Positions 1 through 6,570 of a stretch of 16,731 nt of DNA are shown here, piece after piece (the stretch's first letter is position 1; each line of letters opens with the position of its first letter). The position numbers and the translations under genes are program-made. Origin of the DNA: VRUE01 sp036376915. GTDB taxonomy: Bacteria > Actinomycetota > Thermoleophilia > Solirubrobacterales > 70-9. The DNA is taken from positions 1 through 16,731 of the forward strand of contig DASUZK010000020.1 of assembly GCA_036376915.1 (NCBI GenBank), read 5' to 3'. The notes below the pieces were generated by a model. It made no database searches, was not told the DNA's origin, and saw only the letters and a program-made list of their open reading frames with translations.

Positions 1-840
1 CAGAAGGGTTGCGAAGGCGGAGGCGTATGCGGCCTGGCCGCTGGGGCGGGGGTGGTAGCTGCCCTTGTAGATGCCGTCGCCGGCGGTGATGTGGATGCCG
101 TATAGCCAGGGGTCGTCACTGCAGAGCTCGTGGCCGGCGAAGCGCTCGGTCACGTCGACGTAGGAGACGTTTCCCCGCTGCCGCCGAGCGGCGCGAGCCG
201 CCTCGGCGATCCTGCGGTTTCCCCGGATCACGAGCGAGTTCATCCATTTTGCCTCGGTGTCCGAGATGAAGAGCTTGCAGTCCGCATCCTCGGAGACGAA
301 GAGGCGCGGGTAGCCGGCGACGAGGAGCTGGCCGCCGGAGTCCATGTGGCTGCGGACTTGGGTGTAGGCGTCGACCAGATGCGGCTTGATCGTCTGCAGT
401 CCTGCCTCGACCCTCTCGGCAAGCTTCCATTTCGAGCAGTTCCCCGGCAGCAGGCACTGCTTGACGATGTCCTCGAAGCCGAGGTCGTTGCCGCCGATGG
501 TCAGCGTCACCAGCCTGGTCGAGGGATCCACGTACTCGAGTTGGATGCGCTGGTTGCCACGTCTGGGCTGGGGGCGCGCCAGCACGTCGGCGATCGTCGC
601 TCCGGTGCAGGCGTGGAAGGAGGGTTGGGCGAGGTAGCCGACCAGGCTGGGCAGCATCCGCGGGTAGGCGGAGGCGCCGGCCAGGGCGCGGTGGCAGGGT
701 CCGTCGAAGGGCCCGTTCCCCTCGCCGCTGGAGTAGGAGTCGCCGAGGGCGACGTAGGGGACGGGCGCGGCGGCCGTGGCCGGGGAGGCCGGGACGACAA
801 GCGCGCAGAGCACGACGATTGCACAGGAAATCCGTTTCAT
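1..840 (-). CDS. Secreted SGNH/GDSL-family esterase or lipase, C-terminus cut by window edge
   Basis: The minus strand is open from ATG at 840 to the window edge: 280 codons with no stop, so the 3' end is missing. Residues 1-24 form a signal peptide (basic MKR, hydrophobic core, A-T-A-A), so the product should be exported. SGNH blocks are visible: GDSYSSGEGN with nucleophile Ser35, GGND with Asn118, and SYHPRPSGQ with catalytic His263. Six cysteines follow the signal peptide (49, 78, 129, 135, 188, 240), fitting the three disulfides usual in streptomycete-type secreted GDSL lipases. The family hydrolyses ester bonds of lipids or small acyl compounds; the substrate here cannot be read. It is divergent from the YtoQ-like gene, with only 31 bp between the starts, and I see no Shine-Dalgarno. 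Since the catalytic His is present, few residues are probably missing. Confidence 0.9.
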   Translation of the reverse strand, partial: MKRISCAIVVLCALVVPASPATAAAPVPYVALGDSYSSGEGNGPFDGPCHRALAGASAYPRMLPSLVGYLAQPSFHACTGATIADVLARPQPRRGNQRIQLEYVDPSTRLVTLTIGGNDLGFEDIVKQCLLPGNCSKWKLAERVEAGLQTIKPHLVDAYTQVRSHMDSGGQLLVAGYPRLFVSEDADCKLFISDTEAKWMNSLVIRGNRRIAEAARAARRQRGNVSYVDVTERFAGHELCSDDPWLYGIHITAGDGIYKGSYHPRPSGQAAYASAFATLL

Positions 841-859
841 GCCGACATGTTTTATCTCA

Positions 860-871
860 TACGATCCGGCG
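860..871 (+). promoter_or_regulatory. Candidate -10 box for a leaderless ytoQ-like transcript
   Basis: TACGAT (860-865) lies six bases before ATG 872, which places a transcription start at or within a base or two of the start codon. There is no purine-rich ribosome site between them. No convincing -35 is visible. Inference from position only. Confidence 0.35.
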
Positions 872-1339
872 ATGGGCGAGCGCACCTGGAGCGTCTACCT
901 CTCCGGCGAGATCCACTCCGACTGGCGCGAGCGGATCGAGGCGGGGGTGCGGGAGGCCGGCCTGCCGGTCGAGCTCTCGGCGCCGGTCACCGACCACGCC
1001 GCCTCCGACGACGCCGGCACGGGGACGCTGGACGAGGAGGAGGCGCCGTTCTGGCGCGACCACATCGGCGCTGGCGTCAACGCGATCCGCACCCAGACCC
1101 TGATCCGCGCCGCCGACGTGGTCGTCGTCCGCTTCGGCGACAAGTACCGCCAGTGGAACGCCGCTTTCGACGCCGGCTATGCCGCCGCCCTCGGCAAGCC
1201 GATCGTCACCCTGCACGACACCGAGCTGGACCACGCCCTGAAGGAGGTCGACCGCGCAGCGCAGGCGACCGCCCGCACAGCCGAGCAGGTCGTCGACGTA
1301 CTGCGCTACGTGCTCGAAGGCAAGCTCCCCGAGAGCTAG
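872..1339 (+). CDS. YtoQ family protein
   Basis: A 155-residue soluble protein. The N-terminal WSVYLSGEIHSDWRERI and the later VVVVRFGDKYRQWNAAFDAG and AALGKPIV segments are recognisable as the YtoQ family of small conserved proteins. Family members have no firmly known function. The alternation of YLSGE, a central acidic stretch, and an AD-VVV then DAGYA-ALGKP ending resembles the nucleoside 2-deoxyribosyltransferase-like fold, so a nucleotide-derivative ligand is a reasonable guess but only a guess. I chose ATG 872 because the family starts close to WSVYLSGEIH; an in-frame ATG at 839 would add 11 residues and overlap the divergent esterase start. The stop is followed 10 bp later by a 26-bp perfect hairpin. 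Confidence 0.88.
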   Translation: MGERTWSVYLSGEIHSDWRERIEAGVREAGLPVELSAPVTDHAASDDAGTGTLDEEEAPFWRDHIGAGVNAIRTQTLIRAADVVVVRFGDKYRQWNAAFDAGYAAALGKPIVTLHDTELDHALKEVDRAAQATARTAEQVVDVLRYVLEGKLPES

Positions 1340-1348
1340 CGGTGGGTG

Positions 1349-1424
1349 GGAGCCCGGGAGGCCCTTCCCAAAACGCTCGGCAGGAGCCTCGCTGGAGTGT
1401 TTTGGGAAGGGCCTCCCGGGCTCC
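1349..1424 (+). terminator. Long perfect hairpin after ytoQ-like gene, no U-tract
   Basis: Arms 1349-1374 and 1399-1424 are perfect reverse complements (26 of 26), with a 24-nt spacer. Four more pairs (one G-T wobble) can extend the stem inward to 30. It begins 10 bp after the ytoQ-like stop and ends 14 bp before the SOS-type palindrome. There is no run of T after either arm, so it is not a classical intrinsic terminator. It could stop or stabilise the ytoQ-like transcript, insulate the SOS-type promoter, or be a palindromic repeat element. The inverted repeat is seen directly; the role is inferred. Confidence 0.55.
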
Positions 1425-1438
1425 GACGAGGCCGTATG

Positions 1439-1452
1439 CGAACATATGTTCG
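1439..1452. promoter_or_regulatory. Probable LexA (SOS) box upstream of radical SAM gene
   Basis: CGAACATATGTTCG is a perfect 14-bp palindrome matching the Gram-positive/actinobacterial LexA core CGAAC-N4-GTTCG. Near-symmetry extends to 20 bp (1436-1455) with one mismatched pair. It ends one base before ATG 1454, so a repressor bound here would cover the transcription and translation start. TATGTT (1445-1450) inside the palindrome may be part of the -10 region. No other exact CGAAC-N4-GTTCG was noticed in the window. Confidence 0.7.
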
Positions 1453-1453
1453 T

Positions 1454-2500
1454 ATGAGGTGGGATGAGCTTAAGACGGAGAGGGATTTGAGGCTTCCGGG
1501 GATCGGCGACGGCACGGTGGTGCGGACGTTTGACGCACCGGAGGCGATGGGGATCAACTTCCACGAGGTGCGGGCGCGTTCGGCGCTGAATCGGGTTCCG
1601 GGAGGGCGATACGGGTTTGGCTGGACGATCAACCCTTACCGGGGATGCACCCATGCCTGCGTTTTCTGCTTCGCTCGTCGCACCCACAAATACCTCGACC
1701 TGAACGCCGGGCGGGACTTCGAGCGGGAGATCGTGGTCAAGGTCAACGTGCCGGAGCTGCTGCGGGGGGAGTTGGCCCGGGACAGCTGGAAGCGCGAGCT
1801 GGTGGCGCTGGGGACGAACACCGACCCCTACCAGTGGGTCGAGAGCCGCTACCGGATGATGCCGGCGATCCTCGAGGCGCTGGAGGAGGCGAACACCCCC
1901 GTCTCGGTTCTGACCAAGTCGCCGCTGGCGATGCGCGACGTCGAGATCTACGAGCGAATGGCGGAGCGGCTGCCGGTCTCGGTCAACCTCTCCGTCCCCA
2001 CTCTCGACGAGGAGGCCTGGCGCGCGACCGAGCCCCACACCCCAAGCCCCTCCGCCCGCCTCGACGCCGTCGCCGAGCTGCGCAGCCGCGGCATCGACTC
2101 CGGCGTCCTCATCGCCCCCCTGATGCCGGGCATCAACGACTCTCCTGACCAGGTCCAGCCGATCGTTGACAGAGCCAGGGAGGCCGGCGCCACGTTTCTC
2201 GGCGGCGTAGCTCTCCACCTGAGAGACGAGGTCAAGGACGTCTTCTTCGCCTGGCTGCGGGCCAAACGCCCCGACCTGCTGTCCCGCTACGAGCGGCTCT
2301 ACCGTGGCAGGGCGTACATGCGCCCGGGGCAGCGCCAACAAGCGACACAGGCTGTCCGCGGCTGGGGCCAAAGCACAAGGCGGGCGAAGGGGGAAGGGCA
2401 GCCCTCTCAACTGGCGGATGCTCAAAGTCGCGGCCCCTCCGACCGCGACTTGTCAGGCGAGAGGGCTGCCGTCCCTCCTTCGCAGGACACCCTCTTCTGA
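1454..2500 (+). CDS. Rv2578c-family radical SAM protein (SplB-like), SOS-box controlled
   Basis: A 348-residue radical SAM enzyme. The [4Fe-4S]-binding motif is RGCTHACVFCFAR (Cys65, Cys69, Cys72; C-x3-C-x2-C). NFHEVRARSALNRVP before it and ALGTNTDPYQ, VLTKSP and SVNLSVPTLD after it are typical of the actinobacterial Rv2578c group, which is related to spore photoproduct lyase-like (SplB) enzymes. The reaction is not established; a DNA-repair role is inferred from that relationship and from the LexA-type box ending one base before the start. I chose ATG 1454 (MRWDEL) over ATG 1436, which lies before the palindrome. The last five residues, QDTLF (344-348), fit the beta sliding-clamp motif QxxLF. 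The preceding linker (about residues 310-343) is encoded by a nested inverted repeat and looks low in fold content. Confidence 0.88.
   Translation: MRWDELKTERDLRLPGIGDGTVVRTFDAPEAMGINFHEVRARSALNRVPGGRYGFGWTINPYRGCTHACVFCFARRTHKYLDLNAGRDFEREIVVKVNVPELLRGELARDSWKRELVALGTNTDPYQWVESRYRMMPAILEALEEANTPVSVLTKSPLAMRDVEIYERMAERLPVSVNLSVPTLDEEAWRATEPHTPSPSARLDAVAELRSRGIDSGVLIAPLMPGINDSPDQVQPIVDRAREAGATFLGGVALHLRDEVKDVFFAWLRAKRPDLLSRYERLYRGRAYMRPGQRQQATQAVRGWGQSTRRAKGEGQPSQLADAQSRGPSDRDLSGERAAVPPSQDTLF
2384..2483 (+). repeat. Nested inverted repeat inside the 3' end of the radical SAM gene
   Basis: Outer arms 2384-2408 and 2459-2483 match as inverted repeats at 22 of 25 positions, including a perfect 12-bp part (GGCAGCCCTCTC / GAGAGGGCTGCC). 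Inside sits a perfect 9-bp hairpin, AAGTCGCGG (2425-2433) with CCGCGACTT (2443-2451), and a 9-nt loop. The whole unit is in frame and codes for the linker before the C-terminal QDTLF. It could be an RNA structure, a palindromic insertion tolerated in a linker, or part of a terminator starting before the stop at 2498-2500. Confidence 0.6.
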
Positions 2501-2521
2501 GCGGTCCTCTGACAGGGGCTT

Positions 2522-2710
2522 TTGAGGAAAATCGCCACCTCGATTGGCTCGGGCCTTGTCGTCGGGAGTTTCGCCGTGGGACTCGGAGCCTTTATCTGGA
2601 CCGGCTCGCGCAGGCGTTCAGAAGGGTGGGCACTGATCGGCGGCTATGTGGGCGGTCTGGCGGCGGCAGCTTCACTGGCAATCGATACACTGATGAAACG
2701 TTTTGTCTGA
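2522..2710 (+). CDS. Small membrane protein, hypothetical
   Basis: A 62-residue ORF starting at TTG 2522, with AGGGG (2514-2518) three bases upstream as a possible ribosome site. It contains two hydrophobic stretches (about residues 8-26 and 37-53) separated by a basic turn (SRRRSEG), so a two-helix inner-membrane protein is likely. I do not recognise a family. It starts 21 bp after the radical SAM stop and overlaps the next small ORF by eight bases. Base composition is less GC-rich than the neighbours, which may reflect newer or less constrained sequence. It may be an unexpressed ORF; the coding case rests on hydrophobic pattern and tight packing. Confidence 0.45.
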   Translation: MRKIATSIGSGLVVGSFAVGLGAFIWTGSRRRSEGWALIGGYVGGLAAAASLAIDTLMKRFV

Positions 2711-2918
2711 TCGAGAACTGAGAAGGCTCTTCCGAAACGCGAACATTGGCCTGGCCATCGGTGTCGCCGTGCTGGTCGTTGGCTTTTTTCCTGCTCGACA
2801 CAGCGAAGCAGCGATCACCGCGTTGGGCCTGGCGATGTTCGCCATAAGCATTGGTGTCTTCTTTGGGCTGAGTGTGCGCGACGAACGGGTTCGCCGCAGA
2901 GGCCGCCCTCCCGCTTAA
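2703..2918 (+). CDS. Small membrane protein, hypothetical
   Basis: A 71-residue ORF starting at TTG 2703 within the end of the preceding small ORF. Two hydrophobic segments (about residues 14-30 and 37-56) are flanked by a charged N-terminus (SDRELRRLFRN) and a basic C-terminus (RDERVRRRGR), giving a likely helical hairpin with both ends in the cytoplasm. No family recognised. Its TAA overlaps the TAA of the convergent ligase gene by four bases (TTAA, 2915-2918), so no space is left for a separate terminator. With the upstream ORF it could form a two-gene membrane unit transcribed with the radical SAM gene. Confidence 0.5.
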   Translation: MSDRELRRLFRNANIGLAIGVAVLVVGFFPARHSEAAITALGLAMFAISIGVFFGLSVRDERVRRRGRPPA

Positions 2919-3865
2919 CCCTCGTCCAGCTGCTCGAACCGGCACTCCCCCGGATCCTTGTCATCCCGGAACCGCCGGAAGCGCGCGCCGTGGCGGATGC
3001 GCCCTGCCGCTGCGTGGTCGTAGCCGACTTCGATCACCAGCTCGGGGCGCAGGGCGACCCACTCCAGGTCCCGCCCGCCGGTCCAGCGGCTCGGCTCGGC
3101 GGTGCCGCTGTCTCCCGTCTCCAGCGGCTCGAGCAGGCTGCGCAGGCTGCGTTTCGTCTCGTGGCTGAAGCCGGAGATGTGGCCGACCGAGCGCAGCTCC
3201 TCGCCGTCGTAGAGGCCGAGGATCAGGGAGCCGACGGTTCCCTCCTCCTTGCCCGGGCGCCAGCCCATCACGACGCAGTCGATCTCGCGCTCGCGCTTGA
3301 CCTTGGCCATCCCCTTGCGCTTGCCGGGGACGTAGGGGGCGTCGAGCTGCTTCGCCATCGTCCCCTCGGTGTGGCGCAACCACTCCTCGGCCTGCGCCGG
3401 GTCGGCGCTGAGCACGCTGGTCTCGATCCCGCTGCGCGCGGCCAGCGCGTCCAGGCGCTCGCGTCGCTGGTCGAAGGGCGTTTCCAGCAGCGACTCGTCG
3501 CCCTCGGCCAGGAGGTCGAAGGCGACGTAGTCGACCGGGATCTCCCTGGACAGCAGGGCTATCCGCGACTCCGCTGGGTGGATGCGGCTCTGCAGCGCGT
3601 CGAACTCGAGGTTGCCCTCGGCGTCGCGGATCACCAGCTCGCCGTCGAGCACGTAACGGCCGGCTGGGAAGCTCAGCTCGGGGAAGTAGCGCGACAGCGC
3701 TTTGCCGCCGCGCGACTGGACGTAGGCGCCCTCGCCGCCGTCGACGAAGACGATCGCGCGGAAGCCGTCGAGCTTCTGCTCGTAGGCCCACTCCTCGCCC
3801 AGGGGAAGCTCCTTGCGGGTCAGCGCGAGCTGCGGCTTGATCGGGGGGGCGAGCGGGAGGGTCAC
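2915..3865 (-). CDS. ATP-dependent DNA ligase, LigC-like
   Basis: A 316-residue ligase with only the nucleotidyltransferase and OB domains, close in size to mycobacterial LigC rather than multi-domain LigD. Motif I is EQKLDGFR with adenylated Lys31; motif III LDGEL (73-77); motif IIIa VAFDLL (114-119); motif IV EGTMAK (167-172); motif V AKVKRERE with Lys188 and Lys190, where the usual Trp before it is missing; and a C-terminal RFRDDKDP that resembles motif VI. It would seal nicks using ATP, and in the family it backs up break or base-excision repair. The start is GTG 3865 without a clear ribosome site; the family N-terminus (PPIKPQLA) begins right after it. It lies 28 bp downstream of the ABC ATPase gene and could be read from that operon. 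No Ku or primase gene is in the window. Confidence 0.9.
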   Translation of the reverse strand: MTLPLAPPIKPQLALTRKELPLGEEWAYEQKLDGFRAIVFVDGGEGAYVQSRGGKALSRYFPELSFPAGRYVLDGELVIRDAEGNLEFDALQSRIHPAESRIALLSREIPVDYVAFDLLAEGDESLLETPFDQRRERLDALAARSGIETSVLSADPAQAEEWLRHTEGTMAKQLDAPYVPGKRKGMAKVKREREIDCVVMGWRPGKEEGTVGSLILGLYDGEELRSVGHISGFSHETKRSLRSLLEPLETGDSGTAEPSRWTGGRDLEWVALRPELVIEVGYDHAAAGRIRHGARFRRFRDDKDPGECRFEQLDEG

Positions 3866-3893
3866 GTGCCCGACAGTTTGCCGGGCTGCCGCT

Positions 3894-5549
3894 TCAGGCG
3901 AGGCCGGCTGCCTGCCGACGTGCCCGCGCCTGGCGCGGGTCGGGGATCGGCACCGCGGCGAGCAGCTTGCGGGTGAAGGGGTCCGAGGGCTGCTCGCAGA
4001 CCCGGTCGGCGGGGCCCTCCTCGACGATCCGCCCCTCGCTCATCACCGCGATCCGGTCGGAGACGTGGCGGACGACGCCGATGTCGTGGGCGACGAAGAG
4101 GTAGGTGAGGCCGAAGTCCTCCTGCAGCTCGGCGAGCAGCTCGAGGATCTGGGCACGGATCGAGACGTCGAGGGCGGAGACCGGCTCGTCGGCGATGATC
4201 AGCTTCGGGCGCAGCGCCAGCGCCCGCGCGATCCCGATCCGCTGCCGCTGCCCGCCGGAGAACTCGTGCGGGTAGCGGTCGTAGTGCTCGGCGGAGAGGC
4301 CGACTCGCTTCAGCAGCTCGAGCACGCGCCGTCGCGCCTCGCCGCCGCTCGCCCTGCCGTGGAGCCTCAGCGGGTCGCCGACGATCTGGCCGATCCGCTT
4401 GCGCGGGTTGAGCGAGGCGTAGGGGTCCTGGAAGACGATCTGCATCTCGCGCCGCAGCGGCCGCATCTCGCGCCGCGAGAGGCCGGCGATCTCGCGACCC
4501 TCGAAGCGGACCGAGCCCGAGGTCGGCTCGATCAGCTGCAGGGCGGCCCGGCAGAGCGTCGACTTGCCGCAGCCGGACTCCCCGACCAGGCCGAGCGTTT
4601 CGCCCTGGCGCAGGGTGAAGCTGACGCCGTCGACCGCGCGCACCTGGTCGACCTCGCGACGCAGGAGCCCGCGCCGCACCGGGTAGTGCTTGACCAGGCC
4701 GTCGATCTCGAGCAGCGGCTCGCTCGTGCGCGGCGGCCGCAGCGGCGCGGCGCCGTCGATCCGCACCACGGCGCCGAGCAGGCTGCGCGTGTAGGGGTCC
4801 TTGGGCGAGTAGAAGACCTCGTCGAGCGAGCCGCGCTCGACTATCCGCCCCTCGTGCATCACCAGCACCCGGTCGGCGACCTCGGCGACGACCCCGAGGT
4901 CGTGGGTGATCAGGATCGTCGCCAGCCCCCGTTCGCGGTTGATCCGCTCCAGCAGGGCGAGGATCTGCGCCTGCACGGTGACGTCGAGCGCCGTCGTCGG
5001 CTCGTCGGCGATCAGCACCTCGGGCTCCAGGGCGAGCGCCATCGCGATCATCGCCCGCTGGCGCATGCCGCCGGAGAACTGGTGCGGGTAGTCGTCCACC
5101 CGCCTCGCCGCCTCGGGGATGCCGACCGAGTCGAGCAGCTCGATCGCCTGCTCGCGCGCCTCGCCCTTGCCGACCGCGGGGCGGTGGGCCCGGATCGCCT
5201 CGGCGATCTGGGCACCGATCCGGTAGACCGGGTTGAAGGAGGTCATCGGGTCCTGGAAGACCATGCCGATGCGCTCGCCGCGAACCCGCTGCAGCTCGCC
5301 CTCGCTCGCCGCTACCAGGTCCTCCGCGCCGAGTCGCACCGAGCCCTCGATCCGGGCGTTGTGCGAGCGGGTGAGGCCGACGATCGTCTGCGCGGTGACG
5401 CTCTTGCCCGAGCCCGACTCGCCGACGATCGCCAGCACCTCGCCGGGGGCGAGGTCGAAGGAGACGCCGTCGACCGCTTGCACCAGCCCACCCTCGGTGG
5501 CGAAGCCGACCCGCAGGTCCCGCACCGAGATCAACGGCCCCTCGCTCAT
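3894..5549 (-). CDS. Fused dipeptide/oligopeptide ABC transporter ATPase (two NBDs)
   Basis: A 551-residue protein that joins DppD-like and DppF-like nucleotide-binding domains. NBD1 has Walker A GESGSGKS (43-50), signature SGGMRQR (159-165), Walker B LIADEP (179-184) and H-loop His216. NBD2 has GESGCGKS (323-330), SGGQRQR (431-437), IIADEP (451-456) and His488. All catalytic elements are present in both halves, so both ATP sites should work. C-terminal oligopeptide-transporter extensions follow each NBD (SPKDPYTRSLLGAV and QPSDPFTRKLLAAVP). It powers the two permeases encoded upstream and sits on the cytoplasmic face. Start ATG 5549 gives the usual MSEGPLISVRDL beginning. The 61-bp gap after the permease holds an 11-bp hairpin that may lower expression relative to the upstream genes. 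Confidence 0.95.
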   Translation of the reverse strand: MSEGPLISVRDLRVGFATEGGLVQAVDGVSFDLAPGEVLAIVGESGSGKSVTAQTIVGLTRSHNARIEGSVRLGAEDLVAASEGELQRVRGERIGMVFQDPMTSFNPVYRIGAQIAEAIRAHRPAVGKGEAREQAIELLDSVGIPEAARRVDDYPHQFSGGMRQRAMIAMALALEPEVLIADEPTTALDVTVQAQILALLERINRERGLATILITHDLGVVAEVADRVLVMHEGRIVERGSLDEVFYSPKDPYTRSLLGAVVRIDGAAPLRPPRTSEPLLEIDGLVKHYPVRRGLLRREVDQVRAVDGVSFTLRQGETLGLVGESGCGKSTLCRAALQLIEPTSGSVRFEGREIAGLSRREMRPLRREMQIVFQDPYASLNPRKRIGQIVGDPLRLHGRASGGEARRRVLELLKRVGLSAEHYDRYPHEFSGGQRQRIGIARALALRPKLIIADEPVSALDVSIRAQILELLAELQEDFGLTYLFVAHDIGVVRHVSDRIAVMSEGRIVEEGPADRVCEQPSDPFTRKLLAAVPIPDPRQARARRQAAGLA

Positions 5550-5561
5550 AGCAGCCCACCC

Positions 5562-5608
5562 TTCCGGTGCGCTTTATCCACGCATATCGGGGGAAAGGCG
5601 CACCGGAA
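5562..5608 (-). terminator. Intercistronic hairpin between permease and ATPase genes
   Basis: TTCCGGTGCGC (5562-5572) and GCGCACCGGAA (5598-5608) are perfect inverted repeats with a 25-nt spacer. The hairpin starts two bases after the permease stop and ends 12 bp before the ATPase start. There is no T-run, so partial termination or mRNA-end protection is more likely than a full stop. Confidence 0.5.
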
Positions 5609-5610
5609 CG

Positions 5611-6570
5611 TCATCGCGCCTCGCTTCCCAGCTTGACCCGCGGGTCGAGGTAGGCGTAGGCGATGTCGACCAGGGCGTTGAAGAGGACGACGAAGAAGGC
5701 GCCGAAGAGGACGATCGCCATGATCGGCGGCAGGTCGAGGTTTTCGATCGATTCGTAGAGGTACAGGCCGACGCCGTTGAGGTTGAAGATCGCTTCGGTG
5801 AGGATCGCCGAGCCGCCGATCATGGCGCCGAAGTCGAGGCCGAAGAGGGTGACGATCCCGATCAGCGAGTTGCGCAGCACGTGGCGACTCATCACCTGCC
5901 GATCGCGCAGCCCCTTGGCGCGGGCCGTGCGCACGTAGTCCTCGCCCATCGCGTCGAGCATGTTGGAGCGCAGCACGCGGCTGTAGAGGCCGACCAGGGT
6001 GACCGCGACCGTGATCCAGGGGAGGATCAGGTGGTAGGCCCAGTCGACCGGGTCTTCGGTCAGCTCGACGTAGCCCTGGGCGGGGAAGAGGCCGGTCTCA
6101 TAGGCGAGGTAGTTGAGTAGGACGGCGGCGAGCCAGAAGACCGGGACGGAGATGCCGGCGACGGCGAGGATGGTGAGCGTCTTGTCGAGCAATCCCCCCG
6201 CCCGCACCGCCGAGAGGTAGCCGAAGAGGACCCCGAAGAACATCCAGATCACGGCGGCCCCGATGCAGAGCGAGAGGGTGGCCGGGATGCCTTCGACGAT
6301 GCGCTCGTCGACGTCTTCCTGCCCCTGGTAGGAGATCACGTCGCCGCTGAAGACCTTGCCCATCATCGTCAGGTACTGCTGGGGCAGGGACTCGTCGAAG
6401 CCCCATTCCTCGGTGATGCTGGCGACCAGCTGCGGGTCGGCGCTCTTGCCGGCCATGCGCACCGCCGGGTCGTAATTGGGGATCACGTTGAAGATCAGGA
6501 AGGTCAGCACCGAGACGGCGAACAGCACCGCCGCCATGCCGCCCAGGCGCCTCAGCGCGAAGGCGCCCAT
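5611..6570 (-). CDS. ABC transporter permease, DppB/OppB type
   Basis: A 319-residue inner-membrane permease. The N-terminal helix (ALRRLGGMAAVLFAVSVLTFLIF) and long external loop are typical of DppB-type subunits. Further hydrophobic segments follow at about residues 95-120, 130-155, 175-200, 235-255 and 280-305. The cytoplasmic EAA loop is seen as EDYVRTARAKGLRDRQVMSRHVLRNSL, which docks on the ATPase. With the next permease it forms the channel for the solute delivered by the lipoprotein. Its ATG shares one base with the upstream permease stop (TGATG), indicating translational coupling. The substrate is not readable from the sequence; peptides are the family default. Confidence 0.93.
   Translation of the reverse strand: MGAFALRRLGGMAAVLFAVSVLTFLIFNVIPNYDPAVRMAGKSADPQLVASITEEWGFDESLPQQYLTMMGKVFSGDVISYQGQEDVDERIVEGIPATLSLCIGAAVIWMFFGVLFGYLSAVRAGGLLDKTLTILAVAGISVPVFWLAAVLLNYLAYETGLFPAQGYVELTEDPVDWAYHLILPWITVAVTLVGLYSRVLRSNMLDAMGEDYVRTARAKGLRDRQVMSRHVLRNSLIGIVTLFGLDFGAMIGGSAILTEAIFNLNGVGLYLYESIENLDLPPIMAIVLFGAFFVVLFNALVDIAYAYLDPRVKLGSEAR

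Noticed and set aside
1349..1424. Transposon or MITE with 26-bp terminal inverted repeats
   Set aside because: No target-site duplication flanks the arms and only 24 bp lie between them; a hairpin is simpler.
1346..1453. N-terminal extension of the radical SAM protein from ATG 1346 or 1436
   Set aside because: It would translate the 26-bp hairpin and the SOS palindrome; family resemblance begins at MRWDEL.
857..2425. Long minus-strand open frame opposite the ytoQ-like and radical SAM genes
   Set aside because: It is antisense to two well-recognised proteins, lacks any family motif and has the repetitive composition typical of high-GC antisense frames.
2882..2893. CGAACGGGTTCG as an SOS box near the small membrane ORF end
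   Set aside because: Two-base spacer and a position inside coding sequence near a stop make LexA control unlikely.
3813..5636. Long plus-strand open frame across the ABC ATPase gene
   Set aside because: It mirrors the fused ATPase in antisense and has no recognisable domain.
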